Of a stretch of 64,000 nt of DNA, positions 10,764 to 18,774 are shown in pieces. Origin of the DNA: Bacillus atrophaeus (GTDB taxonomy: Bacteria; Bacillota; Bacilli; Bacillales; Bacillaceae); the NCBI RefSeq assembly GCF_001584335.1, contig NZ_LSBB01000002.1, positions 62,001 through 126,000 on the forward strand. Direction: 5' to 3'. Each line of letters begins with the position of its first letter. Position 1 is the stretch's first letter. Both the position numbers and the translations under genes were made by a program. The notes beneath the pieces were generated by a model. The model worked only from the letters and a program-made list of their open reading frames with translations, was not told the DNA's origin and did no database searches.

Positions 10764-11850
10764 GAAACACCCCGTATATATCTGATTTTAATAGAATGGT
10801 TTCAGCCCATTTCATATGCGGCTTCATTTCATTCATTTTATTCGAAAAATTGCTTTTCAACACACCGAGTGTGCCTTTCGCATGATGAGCAATGTGTAAC
10901 GCATCCGTGTAATCTTCTTTGGAAACAACATACAGGCTGTTCACGACTTTCAACTGCGTCGGATGAATCACCGTTTTTCCGTGAATGCCGTTTGCGATAT
11001 CAAGCGTTGTTTCCTTCACAAGCCCCTCCATATACTCACTGAAATCGGAAGCTTGGTGAAAAGGATGAGGTGCAGCTTTCAGGGAAGGATCGAAATACTC
11101 CCAAACAGGGCCTGAAATCGTAAAATCCGCACCGAAATAATTGATGATGTCCGCCATAAAGTCTGCAATCAGGCGGATATCGTAGATGGATTGGTCAGGC
11201 TTTCTCCTGATGCCGTATAGTCCGCAAAGATCGGTGGCGCCAATTCTTACGTTTAAAATGACGTCTTTGTTTTGCTGAAAGATCATATGTAATTCAGACA
11301 AAACATCCATTCTTGTCTTTTTAGACAGCACATCAGGCGTTTCTAAAATCGGCATGCCGTAGAGTACGGTCCCATATTGTTGAGAAACCTCCTGAAGAGC
11401 TTCAAAATAATGATTCGCATTTTCTATTGAACATTTAGGAAAAACAAAGCCGGTTAACAAATGGAGAGAGTGTGGCAGCATATCAGCCAGCGTTTTTAGC
11501 TGCTGCGGAGAACGTACACGCACGAACATAAAAGGGAAATGCTCCGCCAATTGTTTTCGCTGCTGAACCGCCTGATCAATACGCTCTAATTGATGCTTGA
11601 GATTATGTTCAGCCTGTTTGACTTCATCATCGCCAATCGCATCCTCCAAACAGAAAACAACCGAGGATAAATCTTCATATTTTTGATTCGTTATAACAGC
11701 TGCAATATCATGGCGTGTGGCGGGCATATATAATACGGCCCCCAGCGCTTGCTCAAGCAGCTTCTTCGGAGCTTCTTTTGTGACCGGTTTCGGTTTTTGA
11801 TAAAATACATTTTCTTGCTGCAATCCTGATAAATAATGGAAATACCGCAA
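10690..11850 (-). CDS. CitE-like TIM-barrel C-C bond lyase of the Ter biosynthetic module
   Basis: 386 aa, HpcH/HpaI aldolase/citrate lyase beta superfamily, closest to the C-C_Bond_Lyase family (PF15617) found with Ter genes. Landmarks: LGAVLYMPATRHDIA (36-50), VVFCLEDAIGDDEV (about 64-77) with the acidic metal-binding residues, FVRVRSPQQ, and ILNVRIGATDLCGLYGIRR. It probably makes or cleaves a carbon-carbon bond in a small acid precursor. The start is TTG at 11850 with GAGG 8 bases upstream; homologs begin with the same MRYF-YL sequence. It follows yceF after a hairpin and overlaps the PRTase gene by 74 bases. Confidence 0.85.
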   Translation of the reverse strand: MRYFHYLSGLQQENVFYQKPKPVTKEAPKKLLEQALGAVLYMPATRHDIAAVITNQKYEDLSSVVFCLEDAIGDDEVKQAEHNLKHQLERIDQAVQQRKQLAEHFPFMFVRVRSPQQLKTLADMLPHSLHLLTGFVFPKCSIENANHYFEALQEVSQQYGTVLYGMPILETPDVLSKKTRMDVLSELHMIFQQNKDVILNVRIGATDLCGLYGIRRKPDQSIYDIRLIADFMADIINYFGADFTISGPVWEYFDPSLKAAPHPFHQASDFSEYMEGLVKETTLDIANGIHGKTVIHPTQLKVVNSLYVVSKEDYTDALHIAHHAKGTLGVLKSNFSNKMNEMKPHMKWAETILLKSDIYGVFHEIRHFTDLLTEQPNAAHYGQYGG

Positions 11851-11871
11851 ACCTGCCGCCTCTTTTCTGTA

Positions 11872-11903
11872 ACAAAAAAGGAAGGAGTCAATCTCCCCCC
11901 TGT
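11872..11903 (-). terminator. Imperfect terminator or attenuator between yceF and the lyase gene
   Basis: Minus strand: AGGGGGGAG, loop ATTGA, CTCCTTCC, then six T. The stem is imperfect. It may let only part of the transcription from the yceC promoter reach the enzyme genes. Confidence 0.55.
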
Positions 11904-11909
11904 TTTGTT

Positions 11910-12683
11910 TTATTCTTCTTTTGATGCAGCCGTTTGTTCACGCACCTGTTTCTGCTTGTTCATAAAGTGAATAATAAACGTCACCACAAATGCGGCAATA
12001 ATGATACCGAAGAAATAAACGTGCGGCATTTCATAATGGAACGCACTTGCACCCATTTTCAACGCGATGATACCGATTAAGACGAAAGCTGTATTTTCAA
12101 GCTCAGGTATCTTATCAATTAACACAAGGAACAATTTTGCGACTGTACGCATCATTAAGATTCCGAGCATACCGCCGATCAGCAGCACCCAAACTTTTTC
12201 TGACACCGCAAACGCGGCCAAAATACTGTCAACTGAAAACGCCAAATCCATGAGTTCTACAGAAAGAACGGTAGCCCAGAAGATTCCGAATGTACGGACC
12301 ATCCATGTATTTTTCTTCATACCGTCTGTTTCGTCTTCTTTTTCCCCGATTACGAAATGCTGAATGACGAGCCAAGCCAGGTATAGCGCGCCAAGTAATT
12401 TAATCCACCAGAATTTGATGAGAAGCATACCGAGACCGATGAAAATAAAACGGAAAATATAAGCCCCGAACAGGCCGTACGTTAATGCTTTCTTGCGCTG
12501 TTTTTCCGGAAGATGTTTAACCATGACAGCAAGCACTAACGCGTTATCCGCAGACAGAAGACCTTCCAAAAGAACCAAAGAGCCGATCAGCCCCCATGAA
12601 ACAGGGTCAGTCAGAACTTCCCCCCACATTTCCCAATCGAAAAATGAAGCGTAAGTTGACATTATATGATGTAAGAATTCCAA
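11910..12683 (-). CDS. yceF: TerC-family manganese exporter YceF (MeeF)
   Basis: Integral membrane protein, 257 aa, equal to B. subtilis YceF. At least seven transmembrane segments are visible, with the family's buried acidic motifs in LVLLEGLLSADNALVLAV (about 37-54) and SVELMDLAFSVDSILAAF (about 122-139). Known role: YceF and its paralog YkoY export Mn2+ and help metalate secreted enzymes (MeeF/MeeY). The start is TTG at 12683 with GGAGG 7 bases upstream; the ATG seven codons later has no ribosome binding site. Fourth gene of the operon after three TerD genes. Confidence 0.93.
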   Translation of the reverse strand: MEFLHHIMSTYASFFDWEMWGEVLTDPVSWGLIGSLVLLEGLLSADNALVLAVMVKHLPEKQRKKALTYGLFGAYIFRFIFIGLGMLLIKFWWIKLLGALYLAWLVIQHFVIGEKEDETDGMKKNTWMVRTFGIFWATVLSVELMDLAFSVDSILAAFAVSEKVWVLLIGGMLGILMMRTVAKLFLVLIDKIPELENTAFVLIGIIALKMGASAFHYEMPHVYFFGIIIAAFVVTFIIHFMNKQKQVREQTAASKEE

Positions 12684-12737
12684 GTTTTTTCCTCCTATTT
12701 ATTAAAAAAACGGCGGCAGTTTCTATAGGCCGCTCGC

Positions 12738-13316
12738 TTAAACCTGTAAACCGTAGTTCCGGCAAAGAGAAGCCAATCCGCCGGAAAAGCCGCTGCCGAT
12801 CGCGTTAAATTTCCACTCGCTTCCGTGTCTGTAAAGCTCACAAACAACGACAGCTGTTTCAATGGAGAAATCTTCTCCTAAATCAAAACGAAGCAGCTCA
12901 TTTTGTGTATTTTCATCCACCACACGGACAAACGCGTTGGAAACTTGTCCAAAGTTTTGGCTGCGTGCATCCGCATCATGAATGGTTACTGTAATGCCGA
13001 TTTTCTCAATATTGGCAGGGATTTTAGAGAAATCAACGATCAGCTGCTCATCGTCTCCGTCTCCCTCGCCTGTGCGGTTGTCACCCGTATGGATGACGCC
13101 CCCGCTCGGATGCTCAAGATTGTTGTAGAAGACAAAATCAAGATCATTCACACAGTTATCATTGGCATCAACCAGGAAGGCTGAAGCGTCCAAATCAAAG
13201 TCTTCTCCGCCTGAATACTTGTTCGTATCCCAGCCTAAACCGACCACTGCTTTTGTAAGCCCCGGATTTGTCTTTGTTAAATCAACACGCTGTCCTTTTG
13301 ATAATTGAATGGCCAT
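12738..13316 (-). CDS. yceE: TerD-family protein YceE
   Basis: 192-aa cytoplasmic TerD domain protein. Begins [19 protein letters not shown], the family N-terminus. The calcium-binding acidic loops are present: [13 protein letters not shown] (about 37-49) and [17 protein letters not shown] (about 76-92). TerD proteins bind Ca2+ and are thought to act as stress or metal sensors near the membrane. Close paralog of the next two genes upstream. Downstream lies yceF. Confidence 0.94.
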   Translation of the reverse strand: MAIQLSKGQRVDLTKTNPGLTKAVVGLGWDTNKYSGGEDFDLDASAFLVDANDNCVNDLDFVFYNNLEHPSGGVIHTGDNRTGEGDGDDEQLIVDFSKIPANIEKIGITVTIHDADARSQNFGQVSNAFVRVVDENTQNELLRFDLGEDFSIETAVVVCELYRHGSEWKFNAIGSGFSGGLASLCRNYGLQV

Positions 13317-13356
13317 GTTGCATGTCTCCTTTCTGCTTCTGTAATTTTGGTATCAG

Positions 13357-13938
13357 TTATCCGATTTGCAGACCGTAATCCGTTGCGATGCGGGCAAGGC
13401 CGCCTTGATAGCCTGAACCGATAGCCGAGAATTTCCACTCGCCGTTATGTCTGTATAGCTCTCCTGCGATAATCGCCGTTTCAATCGAGAAGTCCTCCGC
13501 AAGATCGTAGCGGATCAGCTCTTCATTTGTCTCTTCATTTACGATACGGACAAAGGCGTTAGAAACTTGTCCGAAGTTTTGGCTGCGCGCTTCTGCTTCA
13601 TGAATGGTGATGACAAATGAAATTTTCTCAACATTGGCAGGAACGGCGTTAAGGTTCACCTTCACGCTCTCATCATCGCCTTCGCCCTGTCCTGTCAGGT
13701 TATCTCCTGAATGAACGACAGAACCCGCTCCGCCTTCAAGCTGGTTATAGAAAATAAAATCGCTTTGAGACGCGCATTTACCCGCCGCATCTAAAAGAAA
13801 GACGCTTGAATCCAAATCGAAGTCATGCCCGCCGTCATATTTATTGGTATCCCAGCCTAAGCCGACAACGACTTTTGAAAGGCCCGGATTTGTTTTTGTT
13901 AAATCTACTTTTTGTCCTTTTGCCAGTGAAATTGCCAT
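13357..13938 (-). CDS. yceD: TerD-family protein YceD
   Basis: 193 aa; the same architecture and length as B. subtilis YceD. The acidic clusters [13 protein letters not shown] and [15 protein letters not shown] are intact, and the conserved [17 protein letters not shown] segment is shared with YceE. The two look like products of tandem duplication, most similar to each other. Start ATG at 13938 with a normal ribosome binding site. Confidence 0.94.
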   Translation of the reverse strand: MAISLAKGQKVDLTKTNPGLSKVVVGLGWDTNKYDGGHDFDLDSSVFLLDAAGKCASQSDFIFYNQLEGGAGSVVHSGDNLTGQGEGDDESVKVNLNAVPANVEKISFVITIHEAEARSQNFGQVSNAFVRIVNEETNEELIRYDLAEDFSIETAIIAGELYRHNGEWKFSAIGSGYQGGLARIATDYGLQIG

Positions 13939-13963
13939 GATTCTTTCACTCTCCTTTTAAAAA

Positions 13964-14563
13964 TTATGCGTACCGTCTGATCAATTCTTCTAATCTAGTA
14001 TCGTTTGTGCCTTCGCCGACAGCCGCGAATTTCCACTCGCTGCCCTGACGGTAAATTTCGGCCGCAATCAGGCTTGTTTTCCCTGAATAGTTTTCTTTTA
14101 AGTTGTATTTGACCAGTTCTTCATTTTTTGATTGATCAACAACACGGATAAACGCATTTTGGATCATGCCGAAATCTTGTTTTCTTCTGACACAATCATA
14201 AATATTTACAACGAATACCAGCTTATTAATGTGAGAAGGCACTTTTGTCAAATCGACGAGAATTTGCTCGTCATCGCCTTCGCCGTCACCCGTCAGGTTA
14301 TCACCCGTGTGCTTCACACTGCCGCAGCTGCTTTTTAAATGTCCGAAGTAAATTAAGTTTTTCTTCTCTGTAAACTTATCATTGTCCAGCATCAGAACGG
14401 AAGCGTCACAATCAATATTCGCTCCGCCGCCTCCGAACAGCTTGCCGAGAAACCCGCCGCCGGCTGATACAGGGTCCCAGCCGAGTCCGATCAATAATTT
14501 GGAAAGCCCCGCTTTACCTTTTGTTAAATCAATCCGCTGACCTTTTTCTAAAGAAATTGCCAC
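13964..14563 (-). CDS. yceC: TerD-family protein YceC
   Basis: First gene of the Ter operon, 199 aa from a GTG at 14563. AGGAG lies 8 bases upstream and the protein then starts MAISLEKGQRIDL, as TerD proteins do; the frame is open three codons further. It is more divergent than YceD/YceE: there is a glycine-rich insert (GGGFLGKLFGGGG, about 36-48) before the first acidic cluster DCDASVLML. The second cluster HTGDNLTGDGEGDDEQ is standard. Confidence 0.93.
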   Translation of the reverse strand: MAISLEKGQRIDLTKGKAGLSKLLIGLGWDPVSAGGGFLGKLFGGGGANIDCDASVLMLDNDKFTEKKNLIYFGHLKSSCGSVKHTGDNLTGDGEGDDEQILVDLTKVPSHINKLVFVVNIYDCVRRKQDFGMIQNAFIRVVDQSKNEELVKYNLKENYSGKTSLIAAEIYRQGSEWKFAAVGEGTNDTRLEELIRRYA

Positions 14564-14664
14564 ATGATTCACTCCTAATCATCAAAATGTGAATATAGTC
14601 ACATCTTTTTTCACCTGTAAATTCGACAAATGCTAAGATGGAAATGTCGTAAATTATTTATATA

Positions 14665-14691
14665 TACGTTTTTTATTATATCAAAGTTTCA
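14665..14691 (-). promoter_or_regulatory. ECF-type (SigW/SigM/SigX) promoter of the yceC operon
   Basis: Minus-strand TGAAAC, 17-bp spacer, CGTA, about 100 bases before yceC. This is the classic envelope-stress sigma pattern and agrees with the known ECF control of yceCDEFGH in B. subtilis. I did not find a clear SigB box. Confidence 0.8.
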
Positions 14692-14865
14692 TAAAAGTTA
14701 AGAATAATTGACGAAAATCCTCGAAAAAAATCTCCCATAATTGAGCGTTATTTGCAAATCATAAGGTTCATGAATTAAAAAAACCTGTCAAACAAAGCAT
14801 TTGACTCCAGAGAGCTATTTTTCCTATTCTTGTGTCAGATCCTAACATAGAAAGGAAGCGGCCTA

Positions 14866-15861
14866 TTGATTGAATTGAGTATTCTTGATCAGGCTCCTGT
14901 TTCCAAAGGGGACAGCCCTGTTACGACCCTTCAGCATTCAGTTGAACTTGCAAAGCTTAGTGAACTGTGGGGCTATAAACGATACTGGTTCGCAGAGCAT
15001 CACAGCACGAAAGGATTGGCAAGCACGGCACCGGAAATTATGATCGCTCATATTGCCGCACATACCACGACAATCCGTGTCGGTTCCGGCGGCGTTCTTC
15101 TGCCGCAGTACAGTCCCTATAAAGTGGCCGAAACATTCCGCCAGCTTGAAGCGCTCTATCCGAACCGGATCGACCTCGGAGTCGGACGTTCGCCGGGCGG
15201 TACGACAAAAACACGGCTCGCATTAACAGATGGCGTCAAAAAAAGTTTGACTGATTTCAATCGGCAGCTTCAAGACTTGTCCTATTTCCTGACAGATTCG
15301 CTGCCTGCAGGCCATGATTACGCAGGCATCAAAACAGCGCCCCTTATTGATACGGTCCCTGAACTCTGGGTACTCGGACTTGGAGAAAACAGCGCAAGAC
15401 GCGCAGGCCAGCTCGGTATCGGGTATGTTTTCGGCCATTTTATCAATCCTGAACGCGGTGAGAATGCGTTTCGCGTGTACCGGGACAGCTTTAAGGCTTC
15501 TGCCCACTTTTCATCTCCGGCCGCGCTATGCACCATTTTTGTGGTGTGCTCTCGAACAGATGAAGAGGCGGAGGAGCTTGCCTTGAGCCAAGACTTGTGG
15601 CTTCTCCGTGTCGGAAAAGGCTTGGACAGCCGCGTGCCGAGCATTGAGGAAGCCCGATCATACACCTATACCGCTTCCGATAAAAAACAAATAGCAGAAA
15701 ACCGCAAGCGTATGGTTATCGGTTCTCCAAGCTCAGTCAAGCAGCAGCTGACGGAGCTTGCCGGCCGCTATGACACAGAGGAACTGATGGTCCTTTGCAA
15801 CATATATGACTTTGAAGCTAAAAAACAATCCTACGAGCGGCTTGCAGCATTATTTTTATAA
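14866..15861 (+). CDS. yceB: Luciferase-like flavin monooxygenase YceB
   Basis: 331-aa TIM-barrel oxidoreductase of the bacterial luciferase-like family, equal in length to B. subtilis YceB. Shows the N-terminal LSILDQAP, the WGYKRYWFAEHHS motif (about 35-47), RVGSGGVLLPQYSPYKVAE and RIDLGVGRSPGG. Probably uses FMNH2 on an unknown substrate. Start is TTG at 14866 after AAAGGAAG. Divergent from the Ter operon and convergent with znuB, with which it shares a terminator. Confidence 0.9.
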   Translation: MIELSILDQAPVSKGDSPVTTLQHSVELAKLSELWGYKRYWFAEHHSTKGLASTAPEIMIAHIAAHTTTIRVGSGGVLLPQYSPYKVAETFRQLEALYPNRIDLGVGRSPGGTTKTRLALTDGVKKSLTDFNRQLQDLSYFLTDSLPAGHDYAGIKTAPLIDTVPELWVLGLGENSARRAGQLGIGYVFGHFINPERGENAFRVYRDSFKASAHFSSPAALCTIFVVCSRTDEEAEELALSQDLWLLRVGKGLDSRVPSIEEARSYTYTASDKKQIAENRKRMVIGSPSSVKQQLTELAGRYDTEELMVLCNIYDFEAKKQSYERLAALFL

Positions 15862-15940
15862 AAAAACGCCGTTAAGAGCAGATCAGCAGTTTTTCGCATA
15901 TCTCAAAAAACTGCTGACAAGCCTTAACGGCGATGTTTTT
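15861..15940. terminator. Bidirectional terminator between yceB and znuB
   Basis: Outer arms AACGCCGTTAAG and CTTAACGGCG enclose an inner stem AGCAGTTTTT / AAAAACTGCT, flanked by A and T runs. The right arm includes the znuB stop codon. Confidence 0.85.
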
Positions 15941-16766
15941 TCCGTTCTGTTTCCTTCTTGATGAAATTCCATATTGCCTGAAGCAAAAATCCGATGATCA
16001 ATAGGGCGATCAGAAGCAGCGTGATGGACGGACCCGGCGGTGTCCCCAGCTGATAGGAGGACGTGAGGCCCATGAACACACTAAATAAAGAAATCAAGAT
16101 TGCCGCTGTAAAGACCATTTTAAAGCCCTTTGCAAGTCTGATCGCAAAAGCGGCCGGCAATACGAGCAGAGCTGATACAAGCAACACGCCGATAATCGGG
16201 ATAATGACTGAAATCGCAAGACCCGTTACAATGCTAAATGACATGGACAGCATATTTGTATTGATCCCTGACGTTTTTGCCGTCGCTTCATCAAACGTAA
16301 GCAAATAGAGCGGTCTGTTTAAGATAATGAAGTAAAGTAAAATCAGCAGTGTGACTCCGCCGATAATATAGACCTGCTGCTGGTTCACCGTTACGAGCGA
16401 ACCAAACAAATATTGGTCTATGCTCATCGTCGTGCCGCCTTTTGACAGGCTGATTAGGAACATCGCAAACGATAATCCCGCAGCCATCAAAATAGCGATG
16501 GACACCTCTGAATAGGTGCGGTAAGCACGCCGCATGTATTCAATTCCGACCGCGCCCGCCGTGACGACGATGATGCTGGCCGCGGTGATATTGGTGTTCA
16601 GGAAAAAGCCGATGGCAACCCCTGACAGTGAAATATGCGAAAGCGTGTCCGCCATTAACGCCTGTCTTCTAAGTACAAGATAAACGCCTAATATCGGCGC
16701 AATAATTCCGATCATGCTTCCGGCTAAAAAAGCTCGTCGCATGAATTCCAAGTCAAACATTTCCAT
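15924..16766 (-). CDS. znuB: Zinc ABC transporter permease ZnuB (AdcB)
   Basis: 280-aa membrane permease of the ABC-3 family (PF00950), same length as B. subtilis YceA/ZnuB. Eight or so transmembrane helices; family landmarks [24 protein letters not shown] (27-50) and [28 protein letters not shown]. Overlaps znuC by 43 bases; the ATG at 16766 has a GGGGGG about 10 bases upstream, and a second ATG two codons later is possible. Last gene of znuACB. Confidence 0.94.
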   Translation of the reverse strand: MEMFDLEFMRRAFLAGSMIGIIAPILGVYLVLRRQALMADTLSHISLSGVAIGFFLNTNITAASIIVVTAGAVGIEYMRRAYRTYSEVSIAILMAAGLSFAMFLISLSKGGTTMSIDQYLFGSLVTVNQQQVYIIGGVTLLILLYFIILNRPLYLLTFDEATAKTSGINTNMLSMSFSIVTGLAISVIIPIIGVLLVSALLVLPAAFAIRLAKGFKMVFTAAILISLFSVFMGLTSSYQLGTPPGPSITLLLIALLIIGFLLQAIWNFIKKETERKKHRR

Positions 16767-17419
16767 CCGCCTTTTTCCCCCCTTTCCAAACGTATCACTT
16801 TGTCTAAGTACTGCTGAACTTCATTTTGCTCATGCGTCACCATTACAACCGTCCGATTGTGGTTTTTCACTTGGTGGTGCATAAACTCGTAAAAACCTTG
16901 TCTGCTTTCATAATCGACCGCAGTTGTCGGCTCGTCCAGCATCAGCAGATCAGGGTTACTCGCCAGCACTCTGGCAATACAGATTTTCTGCTTCTGCCCG
17001 CCTGATAAATCACCGATTTTACGATGGCGCAGGTCCCACATTTCAACCATTTTCAGGGCTTTTTCCACTTCTTCATGATCTTCTTCATTCAGCCGCTTGA
17101 ACCATTTCCCTTTTGTATATCGGCCGGACTGCACCAGTTCAAGCACGGTGCTTGGAAATCCCGCATTAAATGAAGAGATTTGCTGAGGCACGTAGCCGAC
17201 GGTTAGGCGCTTGCCCGCTTCATTCTTTTTACTGAGGGTTACAGTTCCTTCCCACGGCTTCAGCATGCCGAGCATGACTTTGATGAGCGTTGATTTCGCC
17301 GCTCCGTTCGGTCCGGTGATTCCGACAAACTCACCGCTTTCGATCTCCAGCGAAACCTTATCGAGTACGGGGGTATGTGAATAACCGAACACGATATCTT
17401 TCAATGAGACGAGATTCAT
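16724..17419 (-). CDS. znuC: Zinc ABC transporter ATPase ZnuC (AdcC)
   Basis: 231-aa ATPase from the ATG at 17419, preceded by GGAAGAG; the open frame extends 17 codons further but falls into the intergenic hairpin. Walker A reads GPNGAAKST, so the usual second glycine of GxGKST is Ala; the lysine and Ser/Thr remain. Signature [14 protein letters not shown], Walker [13 protein letters not shown] and the H-loop VTHEQ are standard. The Walker A change may be a feature of this ortholog group rather than damage. Confidence 0.94.
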   Translation of the reverse strand: MNLVSLKDIVFGYSHTPVLDKVSLEIESGEFVGITGPNGAAKSTLIKVMLGMLKPWEGTVTLSKKNEAGKRLTVGYVPQQISSFNAGFPSTVLELVQSGRYTKGKWFKRLNEEDHEEVEKALKMVEMWDLRHRKIGDLSGGQKQKICIARVLASNPDLLMLDEPTTAVDYESRQGFYEFMHHQVKNHNRTVVMVTHEQNEVQQYLDKVIRLERGEKGGWKCLTWNSCDELF

Positions 17420-17442
17420 GTATGCTCTTCCTTTCTCACAAA

Positions 17443-17474
17443 GAAATAGTGTGCACCCTGCGGCGCACACTATC
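17443..17474 (-). terminator. Hairpin between znuA and znuC
   Basis: Minus strand ATAGTGTGC, short loop, GCACACTAT, then TTTCTTTG. It begins right after the znuA stop. A partial terminator here would give more binding protein than ATPase and permease. Confidence 0.65.
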
Positions 17475-17475
17475 T

Positions 17476-18450
17476 TTATTTATCCAATAGTGAATCTTTA
17501 AGGGCATCCAGGTTTTTCTCCATGATTTCGATGTAACCTGTGCCTTTATCCTGTTCTTCTTTACTTAAACCTTCCAGTGTATTGAGCACTTCTGTTTTCG
17601 CGCCAATTTCACCGGCAAGAGTATCGGCAACTTTAGATGATGCGACTTCTTCAAAATAAATGATTTTCACGTTGTGTTTTTTTGCAAACGTTTTGAGTTT
17701 AGCTAAATTGGCCGCACTTGGCTCTTGATCAGGTGAAAGACCGGAGATCGGAACTTGTGTCAGACCGTATTCTTTTGCCAAATAGCTGAAAGCCGAATGC
17801 TGTGTGATAAATTCTTTCTTCGATGCTTTTTTTACTGTTGTACGATATAGTTTATCAAGATCTTTCAGTTTTGCAATATATTCTTTACTATTTTTCTCAT
17901 AATATTCTTTGTTATCCGGGTCCTGTTTTACAATTTGTGCAGTGATATTTTCAACTTCTTTTTGTGCAAGAACCGGGCTGAGCCATACATGAGGGTCCAT
18001 TTCATGGCTGTGCTCGTGTTCCTCTTCATCCCCGTGCTCATGCTCTTCTTCCTCTTCATGAGAACCTTCCATCAGATCAATGCCTTTGCTGGCATTAACG
18101 AATGTGGCGTGGTCTTTGTCCATGCTTTTCTCAGCAGACGGCACCCATGTTTCCATGTACTTGCTGTTGTAGACAAACAGATCAGCGTTTTGAATATTGG
18201 CAATGTCCTTCGGCGTCGGCTCCCAATCATGAGGCTCAACAGAAGACGGTATTAAAAGATCCACATCGCCTTTGTCTTTTACGACTTGTTTCGTAAATTC
18301 ATACATTGGATAGAAAGTAGTGACAACTTGCAATTTGCCGTTTTTCTTATCAGATGACCCCGATGATCCTTTAGATGATGAATTGCCGCATGCCGCGACT
18401 AACAAAAAGCATGCTGCGATCATAAACAGGCCGCTCCATTTCTTACGCAT
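17476..18450 (-). CDS. znuA: Zinc-binding lipoprotein ZnuA (AdcA)
   Basis: High-affinity Zn2+ capture protein, 324 aa from the ATG at 18450 (MRKKWSGLFMIAACFLLVAAC). Lipobox LVAAC with Cys21. A His/Glu-rich loop lies at about 140-165 (EEEEEHEHGDEEEHEHSHE), followed by MDPHVWLSP, which carries a zinc ligand; other ligands are in SVEPHDWEP, ITQHSAFSYLA and near IIYFEEVAS. The frame is open 43 codons upstream, but that stretch covers the Zur operators and is not protein. Confidence 0.94.
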   Translation of the reverse strand: MRKKWSGLFMIAACFLLVAACGNSSSKGSSGSSDKKNGKLQVVTTFYPMYEFTKQVVKDKGDVDLLIPSSVEPHDWEPTPKDIANIQNADLFVYNSKYMETWVPSAEKSMDKDHATFVNASKGIDLMEGSHEEEEEHEHGDEEEHEHSHEMDPHVWLSPVLAQKEVENITAQIVKQDPDNKEYYEKNSKEYIAKLKDLDKLYRTTVKKASKKEFITQHSAFSYLAKEYGLTQVPISGLSPDQEPSAANLAKLKTFAKKHNVKIIYFEEVASSKVADTLAGEIGAKTEVLNTLEGLSKEEQDKGTGYIEIMEKNLDALKDSLLDK

Positions 18451-18490
18451 AGTAATCCCCTCTTTTTTTAAAATGACTTTATGATTCTTT

Positions 18491-18512
18491 AAATCAAAAT
18501 GATAACGATTTT
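18491..18512. promoter_or_regulatory. Zur operator 1
   Basis: AAATCAAAATGATAACGATTTT, close to the Zur box consensus AAATCGTAATNATTACGATTT. It lies about 40 bases before the znuA start, where binding would block transcription when zinc is sufficient. Confidence 0.75.
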
Positions 18513-18553
18513 GCAAATAAACTGAGGTATTCGTTTTGCATCCTTTATAATAA

Positions 18554-18575
18554 TAAAACGAAGTAATTACGTTTT
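18554..18575. promoter_or_regulatory. Zur operator 2
   Basis: TAAAACGAAGTAATTACGTTTT, a second 9-1-9 type match to the Zur box, 42 bases upstream of the first. A paired arrangement could give graded repression. Confidence 0.65.
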
Positions 18576-18603
18576 GCAAGGATAATTTATAAATTTATTC
18601 GTT

Positions 18604-18632
18604 TAAAAAACAGACGGTACAGACCGCCTGCT
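18604..18632 (-). terminator. Terminator of ycdG, far downstream of its stop
   Basis: Minus strand CAGGCGGT, loop CTGT, ACCGTCTG, then TTTTTT. It lies about 145 bases after the ycdG stop; the long 3' region also has a perfect GCGGGCATATGCCCGC palindrome near 18690. Confidence 0.7.
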
Positions 18633-18774
18633 TGTTTGATGGCGGCTGACTCCAAAGCCAGCCGGTATTATGAAACATATGTGGGCCTGCGGGCATATGC
18701 CCGCATCCGGTCTGGCAAAAACCAGAGGCTGTTTGCCCGTAACAGGACTGCGGCGAAAAGGATGAAGATCTGAC

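Noticed and set aside
17146-17155. Broken Walker A in znuC as evidence of inactivity
   Set aside because: The Ala replaces one glycine only; lysine, Ser/Thr, signature, Walker B and H-loop are intact and I recall a similar non-glycine residue at this position in the B. subtilis protein.
18633-18774. Possible structured RNA after ycdG, with a GCGGGCATATGCCCGC palindrome
   Set aside because: No promoter, conserved riboswitch core or tRNA cloverleaf seen; more simply a long 3' untranslated region ending at the terminator.
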